From contig CAWHHJ010000013.1 of assembly GCA_963829085.1 (NCBI GenBank), positions 1-64,000 on the forward strand: a DNA stretch of 64,000 bases, given 5' to 3'. Made by a program: the position numbers and the translations under genes. Positions 26,702 to 35,313 of this stretch are shown in pieces. Every line of letters starts with the position of its first letter. Position 1 is the first letter of the stretch. Below the pieces are notes generated by a model. It searched no databases. It was not told where the DNA came from and saw only the letters and a list, made by a program, of their open reading frames with translations. This DNA comes from PALSA-1004 sp963829085. GTDB lineage: Bacteria; Pseudomonadota; Gammaproteobacteria; Burkholderiales; SG8-41.

Positions 26702-26969
26702 TCAAATTTCGTCGGGAGTATACGCTTTGATCGAAAGCGCGTGTATCTCCCGCTGGAGCATATCTCCAAGCGCTGCATGAATCATGCGATGGCGCGCCTG
26801 CGTCGACTTGCCTTCGAACTGCGGCGAAACGATGATGAGCTCGAAGTGTCCACCGCCGCCTTTAGCGCCTTCGTGGCCGGCATGCTTCTCGCTGTCGTCG
26901 ATAAGCTCGACGCTGTCCGGCGTCAATATCGGCTAATCGTTGTTCAATGCGTTCGAGAGTCGTCGTCAC
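26702..26969 (-). pseudogene. bolA: BolA/IbaG-family protein, one frameshift near the N-terminus
   Basis: BolA-family proteins partner monothiol glutaredoxins in iron-sulfur and stress biology. The C-terminal frame reads TPDSVELIDDSEKHAGHEG, GGGHFELIIVSPQFEG, RHRMIHAALGDMLQREIHAL, a full BolA core. The expected N-terminus is in the frame one base over: a GTG at 26969, overlapping the yciB stop as GTGA, encodes TTTLERIEQRLAD. The join lies near 26924-26935 and needs removal of one base. If only the core frame is translated, a TTG at 26926 would be the start, without a helix that the family normally has. The GTGA coupling argues for the longer, frameshifted gene. Confidence 0.78.
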
Positions 26970-27505
26970 TTTGCCTGCCCATCATCGATATGCTTCGATA
27001 TAAACACCGCCTGCAGCAGCACAAAGACGATCATCAGTCCCATGCCACCGAACAGCTTGAAATTTACCCAGGCGTCGGTCGAAAAATTGAAAGCGATGTA
27101 GAGATTGAGCACACCCATCATCGCGAAAAAGCCCGCCCACGCAATCAGCATTTTGCGCCACACCGATTCCGGCAGCACCATCTGCTTGCCCATCATCGCC
27201 TTGATGGCATTCTTGTTGAAGCCGAATTCAGCCACCAGCAGTGATACGCTGAACAGCCAGTACAGCACGGTCGGCTTCCACTTGATGAATGTTTCGTCGT
27301 GAAGGAGCAGCGTCGCTCCGCCGAACACCACAATCACGCCGAGACTCACCCACAGCATGGTGTCTACCTTACCGTGGCGGAACCAGACCCATCCGATCTG
27401 GGCAAAGGTTCCCGCCATGGCGACGGCGGTCGCGATATAAATGCCAAAGAACTTGAAAGCGACGAAAAACAGGATGACCGGGAAAAGGTCAAAAAGAAAT
27501 TTCAT
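26966..27505 (-). CDS. yciB: Inner membrane septation protein A family (YciB/IspZ)
   Basis: A 179-residue membrane protein with five to six helices, of the YciB/IspZ family implicated in septation and envelope integrity. It begins MKFLFDLFPVILFFVAFK, the classic family start, followed by GATLLLHDETFIKWKPTVLY, and WVNFKLFGGMGL near the end. The ATG at 27505 matches family members; three extra codons are open upstream. Its stop overlaps the GTG of the BolA gene (GTGA), and ppiC follows, so yciB-bolA-ppiC probably is one operon. Confidence 0.92.
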   Translation of the reverse strand: MKFLFDLFPVILFFVAFKFFGIYIATAVAMAGTFAQIGWVWFRHGKVDTMLWVSLGVIVVFGGATLLLHDETFIKWKPTVLYWLFSVSLLVAEFGFNKNAIKAMMGKQMVLPESVWRKMLIAWAGFFAMMGVLNLYIAFNFSTDAWVNFKLFGGMGLMIVFVLLQAVFISKHIDDGQAK

Positions 27506-27562
27506 ATCCGGCAATTATCGGGTGTTGGCTCGCGCTTGTCCATTTGACGGACGCGACGCCAT

Positions 27563-27590
27563 GCATGTCGTGAATACGCAGACGACATGC
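27563..27590. repeat. 9-base inverted repeat between the carboxyltransferase gene and yciB
   Basis: GCATGTCGT (27563-27571) and ACGACATGC (27582-27590) form a perfect 9-base stem with a 10-base loop. It lies 24 bases after the stop of the carboxyltransferase gene and 58 bases before yciB, both on the minus strand. There is no T-tract, so it could be an operator, a rho-dependent end or an RNA-stability element. Confidence 0.4.
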
Positions 27591-27613
27591 GTCTGTTGCC
27601 GGTTGCCACCAAG

Positions 27614-29077
27614 CTAGCTAGCAACCGTGCTATCGAGCGTCAGGCGAAAATCCCCTTTCTCGATATATACACGGCCGGCGCGCGGCCGCCTGGCAAGTTC
27701 TTTCATGAGCCTTACGACCGGTTTGTCAAAGTGATATTCGGTCTGCAGCGCTCCTGCGGCGCGCATATCATCGACCTGTGATCCGGCATACAAGTGCCGC
27801 AACAGCCGTTCCTCATCGCTGATGCCGGGATACTTTGCGCGCATCGCCGCTACCGCCGGTGCGAGCGGCTGCGGTTTAAGCGCTATCCTGGGCGAGCCGT
27901 TCGCTATGATGCGGTCGAGCACATTAGCTTCCACCGGTGCCAGCGTTTTGCCGTAGTAGCCGAGGGCGTATTTTTTCACTTCGTCCGGCACGGTCTTGTA
28001 GCGCTCGCCTTGCATGACATTGAGGACGGCCTGAGTGCCGACGAGCTGTGAGAACGGCGTCACCATGGCCGGCCAGCCGAGTTCGGTGAAAACACGTGCG
28101 GTCTCGACCAGAACATCGTTGAACTTGTGCGCGAGCCCGGCCTGCGCGAGTTGAAATTTCATGTTCGTCAGCATGCCGCCGGGCAACTGATGTTCGTAAT
28201 GGAACTGATCGTATTCCATCGGCACGCCCAGCGGCAGGTGCTCCTGCTCCGCAACTGCCCGGAAATGGGCGCCGACTGTATCGACGAGGCGGTCGTCGAT
28301 CTTGATTTCATAACCCATGCTGCGAAGGTTGCGCACCACTGTTTGGGTCGCGGGTTGCGCGGGACCGTTGGCGAGCGGTGCAATCGAGGTCTGGATCTGG
28401 GTCACGCCCAGTTTTACGCCTTCAAGATAAACCAGTGGTGCGAGGCCTGTCATGCAGTGGCTATGCAGCTCGAGCGGGACCTTCCCGCACGCTTTCAGCA
28501 TCGGCGGCACGAGTGTCCGTATACGGTCGGGTGTGAGAAGGCCGCCCGGATCTTTGATCATCATTACGTCGATGTCCGCGCGCTCAATGAGCTCGCGTGT
28601 CTTGGCCGCGTAGAAATCGTCGGTATGCACGGGGCTCTGACAGAACACGATCGAGCCGACGGATTCCATGCCGAGCTCTTTCACGCGGCGCAGAATGCCG
28701 ACGATGTTGTCGAGATCGCACAGCGCATCGATCGCGCGCACGCGTCTGATGCCGTTCCTGTGCAGACATTCAAGCCAGAGATAATTAACGTCGTCGGGCT
28801 GCACATCGAATGAGAGCAGGCTTTTGCTGCGCATTGCCGATTGCATTTTCGTGCGCGTTACGCGCTCGCGCATGAGTCGCAGACGCTGCCATGGATCTTC
28901 TTTCAGGTAGCGCACGCATACATCAAACTGAATGGCGCTCATGAGATCGATGCACTCGAGCCCGATGCGGTCCATGGTCTTGGCGACAGGCAGCATCATC
29001 GCCGTTGTCATGCGCGTTGCCCAGAGACATTGATGTGCGTCGCGCAAGGTGGTATCGATGACTTTTATCTCTGGCAT
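27614..29077 (-). CDS. Pyruvate/oxaloacetate carboxyltransferase-type subunit (PYC/OADA, HMGL-like)
   Basis: The carboxyltransferase domain of biotin-dependent pyruvate carboxylase or oxaloacetate decarboxylase, 487 residues, as a separate subunit. It opens IKVIDTTLRDAHQCLWATRM with the metal Asp, contains MMIKDPGGLLTPDRI, whose Lys is the likely carbamylated metal ligand, and ELHSHCMTGLAP, whose two His bind metal. LPGGMLTNMKFQLAQ and a PYC-type C-terminal helical region follow. No biotin domain is fused; a BCCP gene lies 7 bases upstream in the same operon. A biotin carboxylase subunit is not in the window. The reaction could be carboxylation of pyruvate or a related 2-oxoacid, or transfer in reverse; sequence alone does not decide. 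Confidence 0.87.
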   Translation of the reverse strand: MPEIKVIDTTLRDAHQCLWATRMTTAMMLPVAKTMDRIGLECIDLMSAIQFDVCVRYLKEDPWQRLRLMRERVTRTKMQSAMRSKSLLSFDVQPDDVNYLWLECLHRNGIRRVRAIDALCDLDNIVGILRRVKELGMESVGSIVFCQSPVHTDDFYAAKTRELIERADIDVMMIKDPGGLLTPDRIRTLVPPMLKACGKVPLELHSHCMTGLAPLVYLEGVKLGVTQIQTSIAPLANGPAQPATQTVVRNLRSMGYEIKIDDRLVDTVGAHFRAVAEQEHLPLGVPMEYDQFHYEHQLPGGMLTNMKFQLAQAGLAHKFNDVLVETARVFTELGWPAMVTPFSQLVGTQAVLNVMQGERYKTVPDEVKKYALGYYGKTLAPVEANVLDRIIANGSPRIALKPQPLAPAVAAMRAKYPGISDEERLLRHLYAGSQVDDMRAAGALQTEYHFDKPVVRLMKELARRPRAGRVYIEKGDFRLTLDSTVAS

Positions 29078-29084
29078 GACGGCC

Positions 29085-29561
29085 TCAGTCCGGTTTGATC
29101 ACCACCAGCACCTGGTCGGGCTCGACCTGCGCTTCATTCGCAACGGGAAACGCCGTGATGCGGCCGGCTATGCCCGCTTTCAGCGTGCTGAACAGTTTCA
29201 TGACTTCGAACACGCAGACGGTATCGTCCGGCTCCACATGGTCACCTATCTCAGCATGTGGCTTCGCGCCCGGCGAGGCCGCGCGGTAGAACGTACCCAT
29301 CGTAGGCGCGCGTATTGCGACGTGTCCGGAAGGCACATATGTCGGCGGCGGTGTGTTTGTATCGGGTGCAGCAACTGCCTCTGGAGATCCGCGTGGGCTC
29401 TGCGCTTCGTTAGCTGTTGCTGCCGCAAACGGTTGTGAACCCGCATGGCCGCGCGTGACATGCAGCTTGAGCGCACCTGCTTCGAGATGCACGTCGCAAT
29501 CATGCATCCCGTCGATGATTTTCAGTATCTGTTCGACGTCCTCGTGCGTGAGTTCGGACAC
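29085..29561 (-). CDS. Biotin carboxyl carrier protein (BCCP)
   Basis: A 158-residue carrier whose biotin is carboxylated by a biotin carboxylase and then visits the carboxyltransferase. An N-terminal helix (LTHEDVEQILKIIDGM) and a linker rich in Ala, Pro and Thr are followed by the biotinyl domain from about residue 80: VAIRAPTMGTFYRAASPGAK and VCVFEVMKLFSTLKAG. The modified Lys sits in EVMKL instead of the usual EAMKM, a variant also known from AccB-like proteins. It is translated just before the carboxyltransferase subunit (7-base gap) and 13 bases after the flavoprotein gene. Confidence 0.88.
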   Translation of the reverse strand: MSELTHEDVEQILKIIDGMHDCDVHLEAGALKLHVTRGHAGSQPFAAATANEAQSPRGSPEAVAAPDTNTPPPTYVPSGHVAIRAPTMGTFYRAASPGAKPHAEIGDHVEPDDTVCVFEVMKLFSTLKAGIAGRITAFPVANEAQVEPDQVLVVIKPD

Positions 29562-29574
29562 AGGCCGGCCGCTG

Positions 29575-31002
29575 TCAGAGCACTTTGCCGGGATTCATCA
29601 GATTTCGCGGGTCGATCGCCTTCTTGACCATGCGCATGAGATCGAGCTCGGTCGCGCTCTTGTAATGCGCTAGCTCGTCGCGTTTCGACTGGCCGATGCC
29701 ATGTTCGGCGCTGATGCTGCCGCCAAACTGCTGCACGATGTCGTGCACAATGCGGTTCACATCGGTCATGGCGCGTGCCGCGATATCGCTTCGTTCCCGT
29801 CCGGGGATGAAGGCGTTGTAGTGCAGGTTGCCATCGCCGAGATGGCCGAAGCAGATCAAGTGGACTGTCGGGAATGCAGTCTTGAGCGCGGCGCCGGCGG
29901 TGGTAAGGAACTCGGGTATGCGGCTGATCGCGAGCGCGATATCGTGCCGATAGACAAGTCCTTCCAGGCGCGCGGCGTCGGGTATGGATTCACGCAGTCG
30001 CCATAGCGCATTGCTTTGCGCCTGCGTTTCCGCGATCGCCGCATCGGCGACCAGACCTTTTTCGAGGGCCGCGCCAAGCCCGGTCTCGACAGTCTGCCGC
30101 AAGGCGCCGGTCTCGCGCGCTTCCGTAAGTTCGGTGAGCACATACCATTGATGAGGTGTAGGAAGCGGATCGCGTGTGCCCGGGATCCGGCGCAACACGA
30201 GCTCGATGCAATTGCGCGAGATGAGCTCGAACGCGTTCACACCATCGCCGCAATGCTCGCGCAGCAGCGCCAGCAGCTCGACCGCGTTGTCCGGTGTGTC
30301 AACGCCTGCCATCGCGGTAACGCGAGCATGCGGTCGCGGGAAAAGCTTGAGCACAGCCTTGGTGATGATGCCGAGCGTGCCTTCGGCGCCGATGAAGAGA
30401 TGCTTTAGATCGTAGCCCGTATTGTCTTTGCGCAATCCCCTGAGACCGTCCCAAACGCGGCCGTCGGGCAGCACCGCTTCGATACCTAGCACGAGATCGC
30501 GCGTGTTGCCGTAACGCAGCACGTTGATACCGCCCGCGTTGGTGGAGATATTGCCGCCGATAACGCAGCTGCCTTCGCCGCCGAGGCTCAAAGGAAACAG
30601 ACGATCGGCGTCTGCCGCCGCTTGCTGCACGTTTGCGAGTATGCAACCTGCTTCGACCGTCATCGTGTTGTTCAGCGCGTTGACTTCGATAATCTTGTTC
30701 ATGCGCCCGAGATTGACAACGACGCCGTTGCCGCTCGCGTCCGGCGTGGCGGCCCCGCACATGCCGGTGTTGCCGCCTTGCGGCACCATGGGCGTTTCCG
30801 TCTCAGCGCACAGCTTCACGACAGCAGCTACTTCCACAGTGCTCGCCGGCCGCACTACCGCGAGCGCGCTGCCTTCATAGAGCGCGCGCCAGTCAACGAG
30901 GTACGGCGCGATCTCATCTGGCGCCGTGATCAGTCCGCGCGGCCCGACGATAGCCTCGAGGCGTGCACGCATATCGCGCGCGATTTCGGATGGAGCGTTC
31001 AT
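29575..31002 (-). CDS. FAD-linked 2-hydroxyacid dehydrogenase (GlcD / D-2-hydroxyglutarate dehydrogenase type)
   Basis: A 475-residue flavoprotein of the vanillyl-alcohol-oxidase fold. The N-terminal FAD-binding domain shows PMVPQGGNTGMCGAA, FPLSLGGEGSCVIGGNISTN and FIGAEGTLGIITKAVLKLFP. The C-terminal substrate domain has HLICFGHLGDGNLHYN, whose His and Asp/Asn are metal and substrate contacts in D-lactate and D-2-hydroxyglutarate dehydrogenases, and SAEHGIGQSKRDELAHYK. It likely oxidises a D-2-hydroxyacid to a 2-oxoacid, which the downstream carboxyltransferase/BCCP pair could then use. The exact substrate is unknown. Confidence 0.88.
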   Translation of the reverse strand: MNAPSEIARDMRARLEAIVGPRGLITAPDEIAPYLVDWRALYEGSALAVVRPASTVEVAAVVKLCAETETPMVPQGGNTGMCGAATPDASGNGVVVNLGRMNKIIEVNALNNTMTVEAGCILANVQQAAADADRLFPLSLGGEGSCVIGGNISTNAGGINVLRYGNTRDLVLGIEAVLPDGRVWDGLRGLRKDNTGYDLKHLFIGAEGTLGIITKAVLKLFPRPHARVTAMAGVDTPDNAVELLALLREHCGDGVNAFELISRNCIELVLRRIPGTRDPLPTPHQWYVLTELTEARETGALRQTVETGLGAALEKGLVADAAIAETQAQSNALWRLRESIPDAARLEGLVYRHDIALAISRIPEFLTTAGAALKTAFPTVHLICFGHLGDGNLHYNAFIPGRERSDIAARAMTDVNRIVHDIVQQFGGSISAEHGIGQSKRDELAHYKSATELDLMRMVKKAIDPRNLMNPGKVL

Positions 31003-31032
31003 AGAAAGCTGATCGATGATTTCTGCCGTGTG

Positions 31033-32034
31033 TTAGCTGCCTGCCGCGTTGTGGATTTCAGGGAAGAAGAGATCCTTCCAGGTTGCGGGTTTCTTGCGGA
31101 TCGTTCCCACTTTGGACATGAAGTCCGCGTACTTCATGGTGTTCTGCGGGACAAGCGTATATTGCACCTGCGGATTCGACAATATCCTGTCGTACAGCCA
31201 GTCGCCGGTAAGCTTGCTCTTCGTTGATTCTGCCCAGATCTGCGCCGCAGCGCGCCGGTCCTTGTTGAGTATGTCCGTCGCTTCCTGCAACGCGGCCATG
31301 ACTGCGCCATACGCCTTGGGGTTGGCGTCGCGGAACTTCCTGCTCGTCCAAATCACCGTGAAGGTGTGCGGCCCGCCCATGACGTCGAACGAGTTGAGCA
31401 CCGTATGTATGTTTGGTTTCTCGAGCTGTTGATACTGGAACGGCGGCACGCTGAACACATTGTTTATCTCACCCGCGCCCGACAGCAGCGCCACCGTCGC
31501 GTCGGGCGGCGGGAGCGACATCGTCTGTGCATCGAACTTAGCGAAATTCGCGTCGCCGAATTCTTTGGCCGCCGCCATCTGCAGCGTCACCGCCTGCACC
31601 GAAACCTTCACCGCAGGCAGCGCGATCCTGTCTTTCGCGGTCACATCACGGATGGATTTGATGTTCGCGTCACGGCTATTCAGGAAAAACGGCTGCGAGC
31701 TGAGCGCCGAAACGCCGCGCATCTCCTGCGGCGTGCCGACGGTTTTCTCCCATAATGTTATAAGGCCCGGAACGCCGCCGGACACGAAGTCCACCTTCCC
31801 GGCGAGCAGCGCGTCGTTCATGTGATCGGGACCGTTGAACGTATCCCAGTACACTTTCATGTCGCCAAGCCCGGCTGCTTTCGCGTGCTTTTCGACGAGC
31901 TTGAAACGATCCATGATGCTGAACTGCATGTAACCCATGCTGAACTGCTGTGCCAGCCGGACTTCCGAGACTTCGGCCGCTGCACACGCAGCAAGAGCGA
32001 ACAATGCAAACCCGATCAGCAGACGAACTGACAT
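31033..32034 (-). CDS. ABC transporter substrate-binding protein, NitT/TauT (NMT1/SsuA-like) family
   Basis: A 333-residue periplasmic binding protein with a signal peptide (MSVRLLIGFALFALAAC, cleaved near AAAE). Family-like blocks: VRLAQQFSMGYMQFSIMD, NDALLAGKVDFVSGGVPGL, and PPDATVALLSGAGEINNVFS. Such proteins bind nitrogen- or sulfur-containing small organics such as taurine or sulfonates. No permease or ATPase is near. It lies 30 bases upstream of the flavoprotein gene, so probably supplies the same pathway. Ligand unknown. Confidence 0.85.
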   Translation of the reverse strand: MSVRLLIGFALFALAACAAAEVSEVRLAQQFSMGYMQFSIMDRFKLVEKHAKAAGLGDMKVYWDTFNGPDHMNDALLAGKVDFVSGGVPGLITLWEKTVGTPQEMRGVSALSSQPFFLNSRDANIKSIRDVTAKDRIALPAVKVSVQAVTLQMAAAKEFGDANFAKFDAQTMSLPPPDATVALLSGAGEINNVFSVPPFQYQQLEKPNIHTVLNSFDVMGGPHTFTVIWTSRKFRDANPKAYGAVMAALQEATDILNKDRRAAAQIWAESTKSKLTGDWLYDRILSNPQVQYTLVPQNTMKYADFMSKVGTIRKKPATWKDLFFPEIHNAAGS

Positions 32035-32130
32035 TAGAGCTGCCTCCGTGAGCGTCGCAGGCGGATTTTATTTCCTGCGCCGCTGCGGCCGCCAGTATAA
32101 CAATCGCCGCATCACCCCATAGCGTATGTA

Positions 32131-32162
32131 AAAAAACCGGAAGCGGTGACGCTTCCGGTTTT
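32131..32162 (-). terminator. Intrinsic terminator downstream of the first aconitase gene
   Basis: A perfect 13-base stem AAAACCGGAAGCG (32133-32145), loop GTGA, CGCTTCCGGTTTT (32150-32162). On the minus strand the stem runs into a T-tract (the A-run at 32131-32136), so it ends the aconitase transcript 35 bases after its stop. Confidence 0.85.
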
Positions 32163-32196
32163 CAGTTTGCGGCGACGACAGCGCCGTTGCTTTCGA

Positions 32197-34882
32197 TTAC
32201 GCGAGGAGCTCGCGCAGCACGTACGGAAGTATGCCGCCGTGCGTGTAATAGTCGACCTCAATCGGTGTGTCAATGCGCAGCTTGAGCGGCACCGTATCCG
32301 TCTTTCCGTCTTTGCGGTGCACAGTCATGGTCACATCCTGCATCGGCGTGATGCCTTTTTCGAGACCGGTGATATCGATCACTTCGGAGCCATCGAGCTT
32401 GAGCGACTGTGCAGTGACACCTTCGCGGAACTGCAAAGGCAGCACGCCCATGAACACGAGATTGGCGCGATGGATGCGCTCGAAATTGCGTACGATCACG
32501 GCTTTGACGCCGAGCAGTTGCGGGCCCTTCGCCGCCCAGTCGCGCGAGGAACCCTGTCCGGTACTCGTCACCGCCGAAGACGACGCTCGGCACGCCGGCT
32601 TGCTTGTAGCGCATTGCGGCTTCGTAGATGGAAGTCTGCTCGCCACTTGGGTAGTGCACGGTGACGCCGCCCTCTGTGCCCGGCACCATCAGATTCTTGA
32701 TGCGCACGTTCGCAAACGTTCCGCGCATCATTACCTCATGATTGCCGCGGCGCGCACCGTAAGTGTTGAAGTCGGCGATGCTGACGCCATGTTCCTGCAG
32801 ATACTGGCCGGCCGGCGCCGACGCTCGAATCCCGCCGGCGGGGCTGATGTGATCCGTGGTGATGGAATCGCCAAAAATCCCGAGCACGCGCGCGCCTTTG
32901 ACGTCGCTTACCTTGCCCGCCTGCATCTTGAAGCCATCGAAGTAGGGCGGGTGGCGTACATACGTTGAGTTGTCGTCCCACTGGTAGGTAGCGCCGACCG
33001 AGGTCGGAATCTCATCCCACATCGGGTTGCCTTCGCCGAACGCCGAGAAAAGCTTCTTGTACATGGCCGGATCGGTCGCAAATTTCATCACTGCTCCGAC
33101 TTCGGCCGTGGAGGGCCAGATATCCTTGAGGTAAACCGGCTTACCGTCCTTGCCGGTGCCCAGCGGATCTTTCGTCATATCGATTTCGACGGTGCCGGCG
33201 AGACCGAATGCGACGACCAGCGGCGGACTCATCAGGAAGTTCGCTTTGATATTCTGGTGTATGCGCGCCTCGAAATTGCGATTGCCCGAGAGCACGGCCG
33301 CCGCAACGATATCGTTCTTGCTGACAGCGTCGTCGATATGTGCATCCAGCGGGCCGGAATTGCCGATGCAGGTCGTGCATCCGTAACCGGCGACGTAATA
33401 TCCAAGCTGCTCGAGGTAAGTCAGCAGACCCGCGTTTTTCAGATACTCGGTGACCGCGAGTGAGCCGGGTCCGAGCGATGTCTTCACACGTGGATGCGGC
33501 TTGAGGCCTTTTTCCACTGCTTTCTTGGCGAGCAGGCCGGCGCCTAACAACACACCCGGATTCGACGTATTGGTGCACGACGTGATTGCCGAAATCAGCA
33601 CGTCGCCATGGCCCACGTCGATTCCCGTTTGGCTGGTGGGCACGCGTTTATCCATTTCGCTGGCTTTACCGTAGCCGCCGTCGACGAAGCTCTTACTCAT
33701 CAGCTCGGTGAATTTACCCTTGAGCGCCGGCAGATCGAGACGGTCATGCGGGCGGCGCGGGCCGGACACGGCCGGTTTGACGCTGGCCAGACTGAGCTCA
33801 ACAACATCGCTGTAGTCGATGTCGCCTTTCTTTGGCATCCCGTACATCCCCTGTGCTTCGTAGTACGCTTTGACAGCCGGCACGATATCGCCGCGGCCTG
33901 TCATGCGGAGGAATTCGCAGGATGCGTCGTCGACCGGGAAGAATCCGCAGGTCGCGCCGTATTCCGGCGACATGTTGCCGATCGTCGCGCGATCAGGAAT
34001 CGTCAGCGATGCGGCACCCTCACCAAAGAATTCGACGAATTTACCGACCACCTTCTTCTGCCGCAGCAACTCCACGATCGCAAGCACGAGATCGGTGGCG
34101 GTTACGCCGTCGTTCAACTTGCCGGTCAGGTGTACGCCAACGACGTCCGGCTCGAGGAAGTACATCGGCTGGCCGAGCATCGCGGCTTCCGCTTCGATGC
34201 CGCCGACACCCCAGCCCAGTACACCAAGCCCGTTAACCATCGTGGTGTGCGAGTCGATACCGACCAGACTGTCGGGATAGTAGGTGCCGTCCTTGTGCCA
34301 CACGACCTGTGAAACGTACTCGAGATTAATCTGGTGACAGATGCCATTGCCTGGCGGGATGATCTGGAACGTGTTGAAAGCCTGTGCGCTCCACTTGAGG
34401 AACTGATAGCGCTCGCGATTGCGCTTGAACTCGATTTCCATGTTCTTCTTCAGCGCGTCAGGTGTACCGTACGTGTCGATCTGCACCGAGTGGTCCATGA
34501 TCAGGTGGCCGGGACACAGCGGTTCGATGATGCCGGGATCCTTGCCCTGCGCCTTCGCCGCTTCGCGCATCGCTGCGAAGTCGACAACGAGCGGCACGCC
34601 TGTCATGTCCTGGAGCAGCACGCGCGCAACGACGATCGGAACCTCCTGCGTACGCGACGCGGTGGGTTTCCAGCTCGCGAGGCTCTTCAGATGCGCTTCG
34701 GTGATTTTTTTGCCGTCATAATTTCTCAGCGCCGATTCAAGCACAACCCGCAGGCTGATCGGTAGCCGCGAGATCTTGCCGACGCCGGCTTTCTCGAGCG
34801 CCGGCAGCGAGTAGTACTTGCCGCTTTTGCCTGCGCCGAATTTGAACTCCTGCTGAGAATCGTAAAGGTTGTGACTCATCAT
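32197..34882 (-). pseudogene. acnA: Aconitate hydratase, AcnA type (copy 1), one frameshift in the C-terminal domain
   Basis: Interconverts citrate and isocitrate. The N-terminal frame reads MSHNLYDSQQEFKFG, YPDSLVGIDSHTTMVNGLGV, ITSCTNTSNPGVL (first cluster Cys) and GCTTCIGNSGPLD (other two cluster Cys), through to VVFGGDEY. The frame then changes by one base at 32558-32561 and continues GQGSSRDWAAKGPQLLGV, the swivel-domain substrate loop, ending ILPYVLRELLA at the TAA of 32197-32199. The change equals one extra base in CCGG. All catalytic residues are present if the frame is corrected, total about 894 residues. Start is ATG 34882 or 34879. A strong terminator follows. Probably the housekeeping TCA enzyme, so an assembly error is plausible. 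Confidence 0.88.
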
Positions 34883-35313
34883 GCACTCCGTGTGGGGCTC
34901 CAGCGAGCCATTCCATGCATTGGTTACAAATAGCGCAATCGTTAGAAAACGAATACGCCGTTATCCGGGCAAGCAGAACGCCCGAGCACGAGTTGCCATT
35001 CGCTTAGAAGCAGGAGGGCAGGAGACTGCAAGCACCGCCTGTTTTTTGCGGAAAAACGGGATCGAAACGAGCCTTTAATTGTAACCACTCAGCGCGTTTC
35101 GTGTAAAGACGCGTGCTCTGAATTCGCGCGGTTTGCGAGCAGGTATTGTTATTCGCCGCCCGCGCGTACGTGATCGCGAGCAGCTCGCTATTCCCAGCGA
35201 AAACCCTGAAAAGCCCGTGCTATTATCGCGGCTCTATTGAATGTGTCGGCTGCCCACACGTAAAAGAAAACGGTGCGGCCGCGCGCGCTGGATCGTCGAG
35301 GAGTAACCGCGCA
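34883..35313. other. 431-base divergent intergenic region
   Basis: Lies between the start of aconitase copy 1 (minus) and the ThDP enzyme (plus), so should hold promoters for both. A hairpin with stem CCTGTTTTT/AAAAACGGG lies at 35038-35060. TGC-TATTAT at 35218-35226 is a candidate extended -10 for the plus-strand cluster, and a GAGGAG at about 35299-35304 precedes the GTG at 35314. No convincing small gene is seen. Confidence 0.5.
35218..35226 (+). promoter_or_regulatory. Candidate extended -10 for the ThDP enzyme / TctBA cluster
   Basis: TGC followed by TATTAT (35221-35226), 88 bases upstream of the chosen GTG start. No clear -35. By-eye call; it would produce a leader of about 80 bases. 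Confidence 0.35.
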
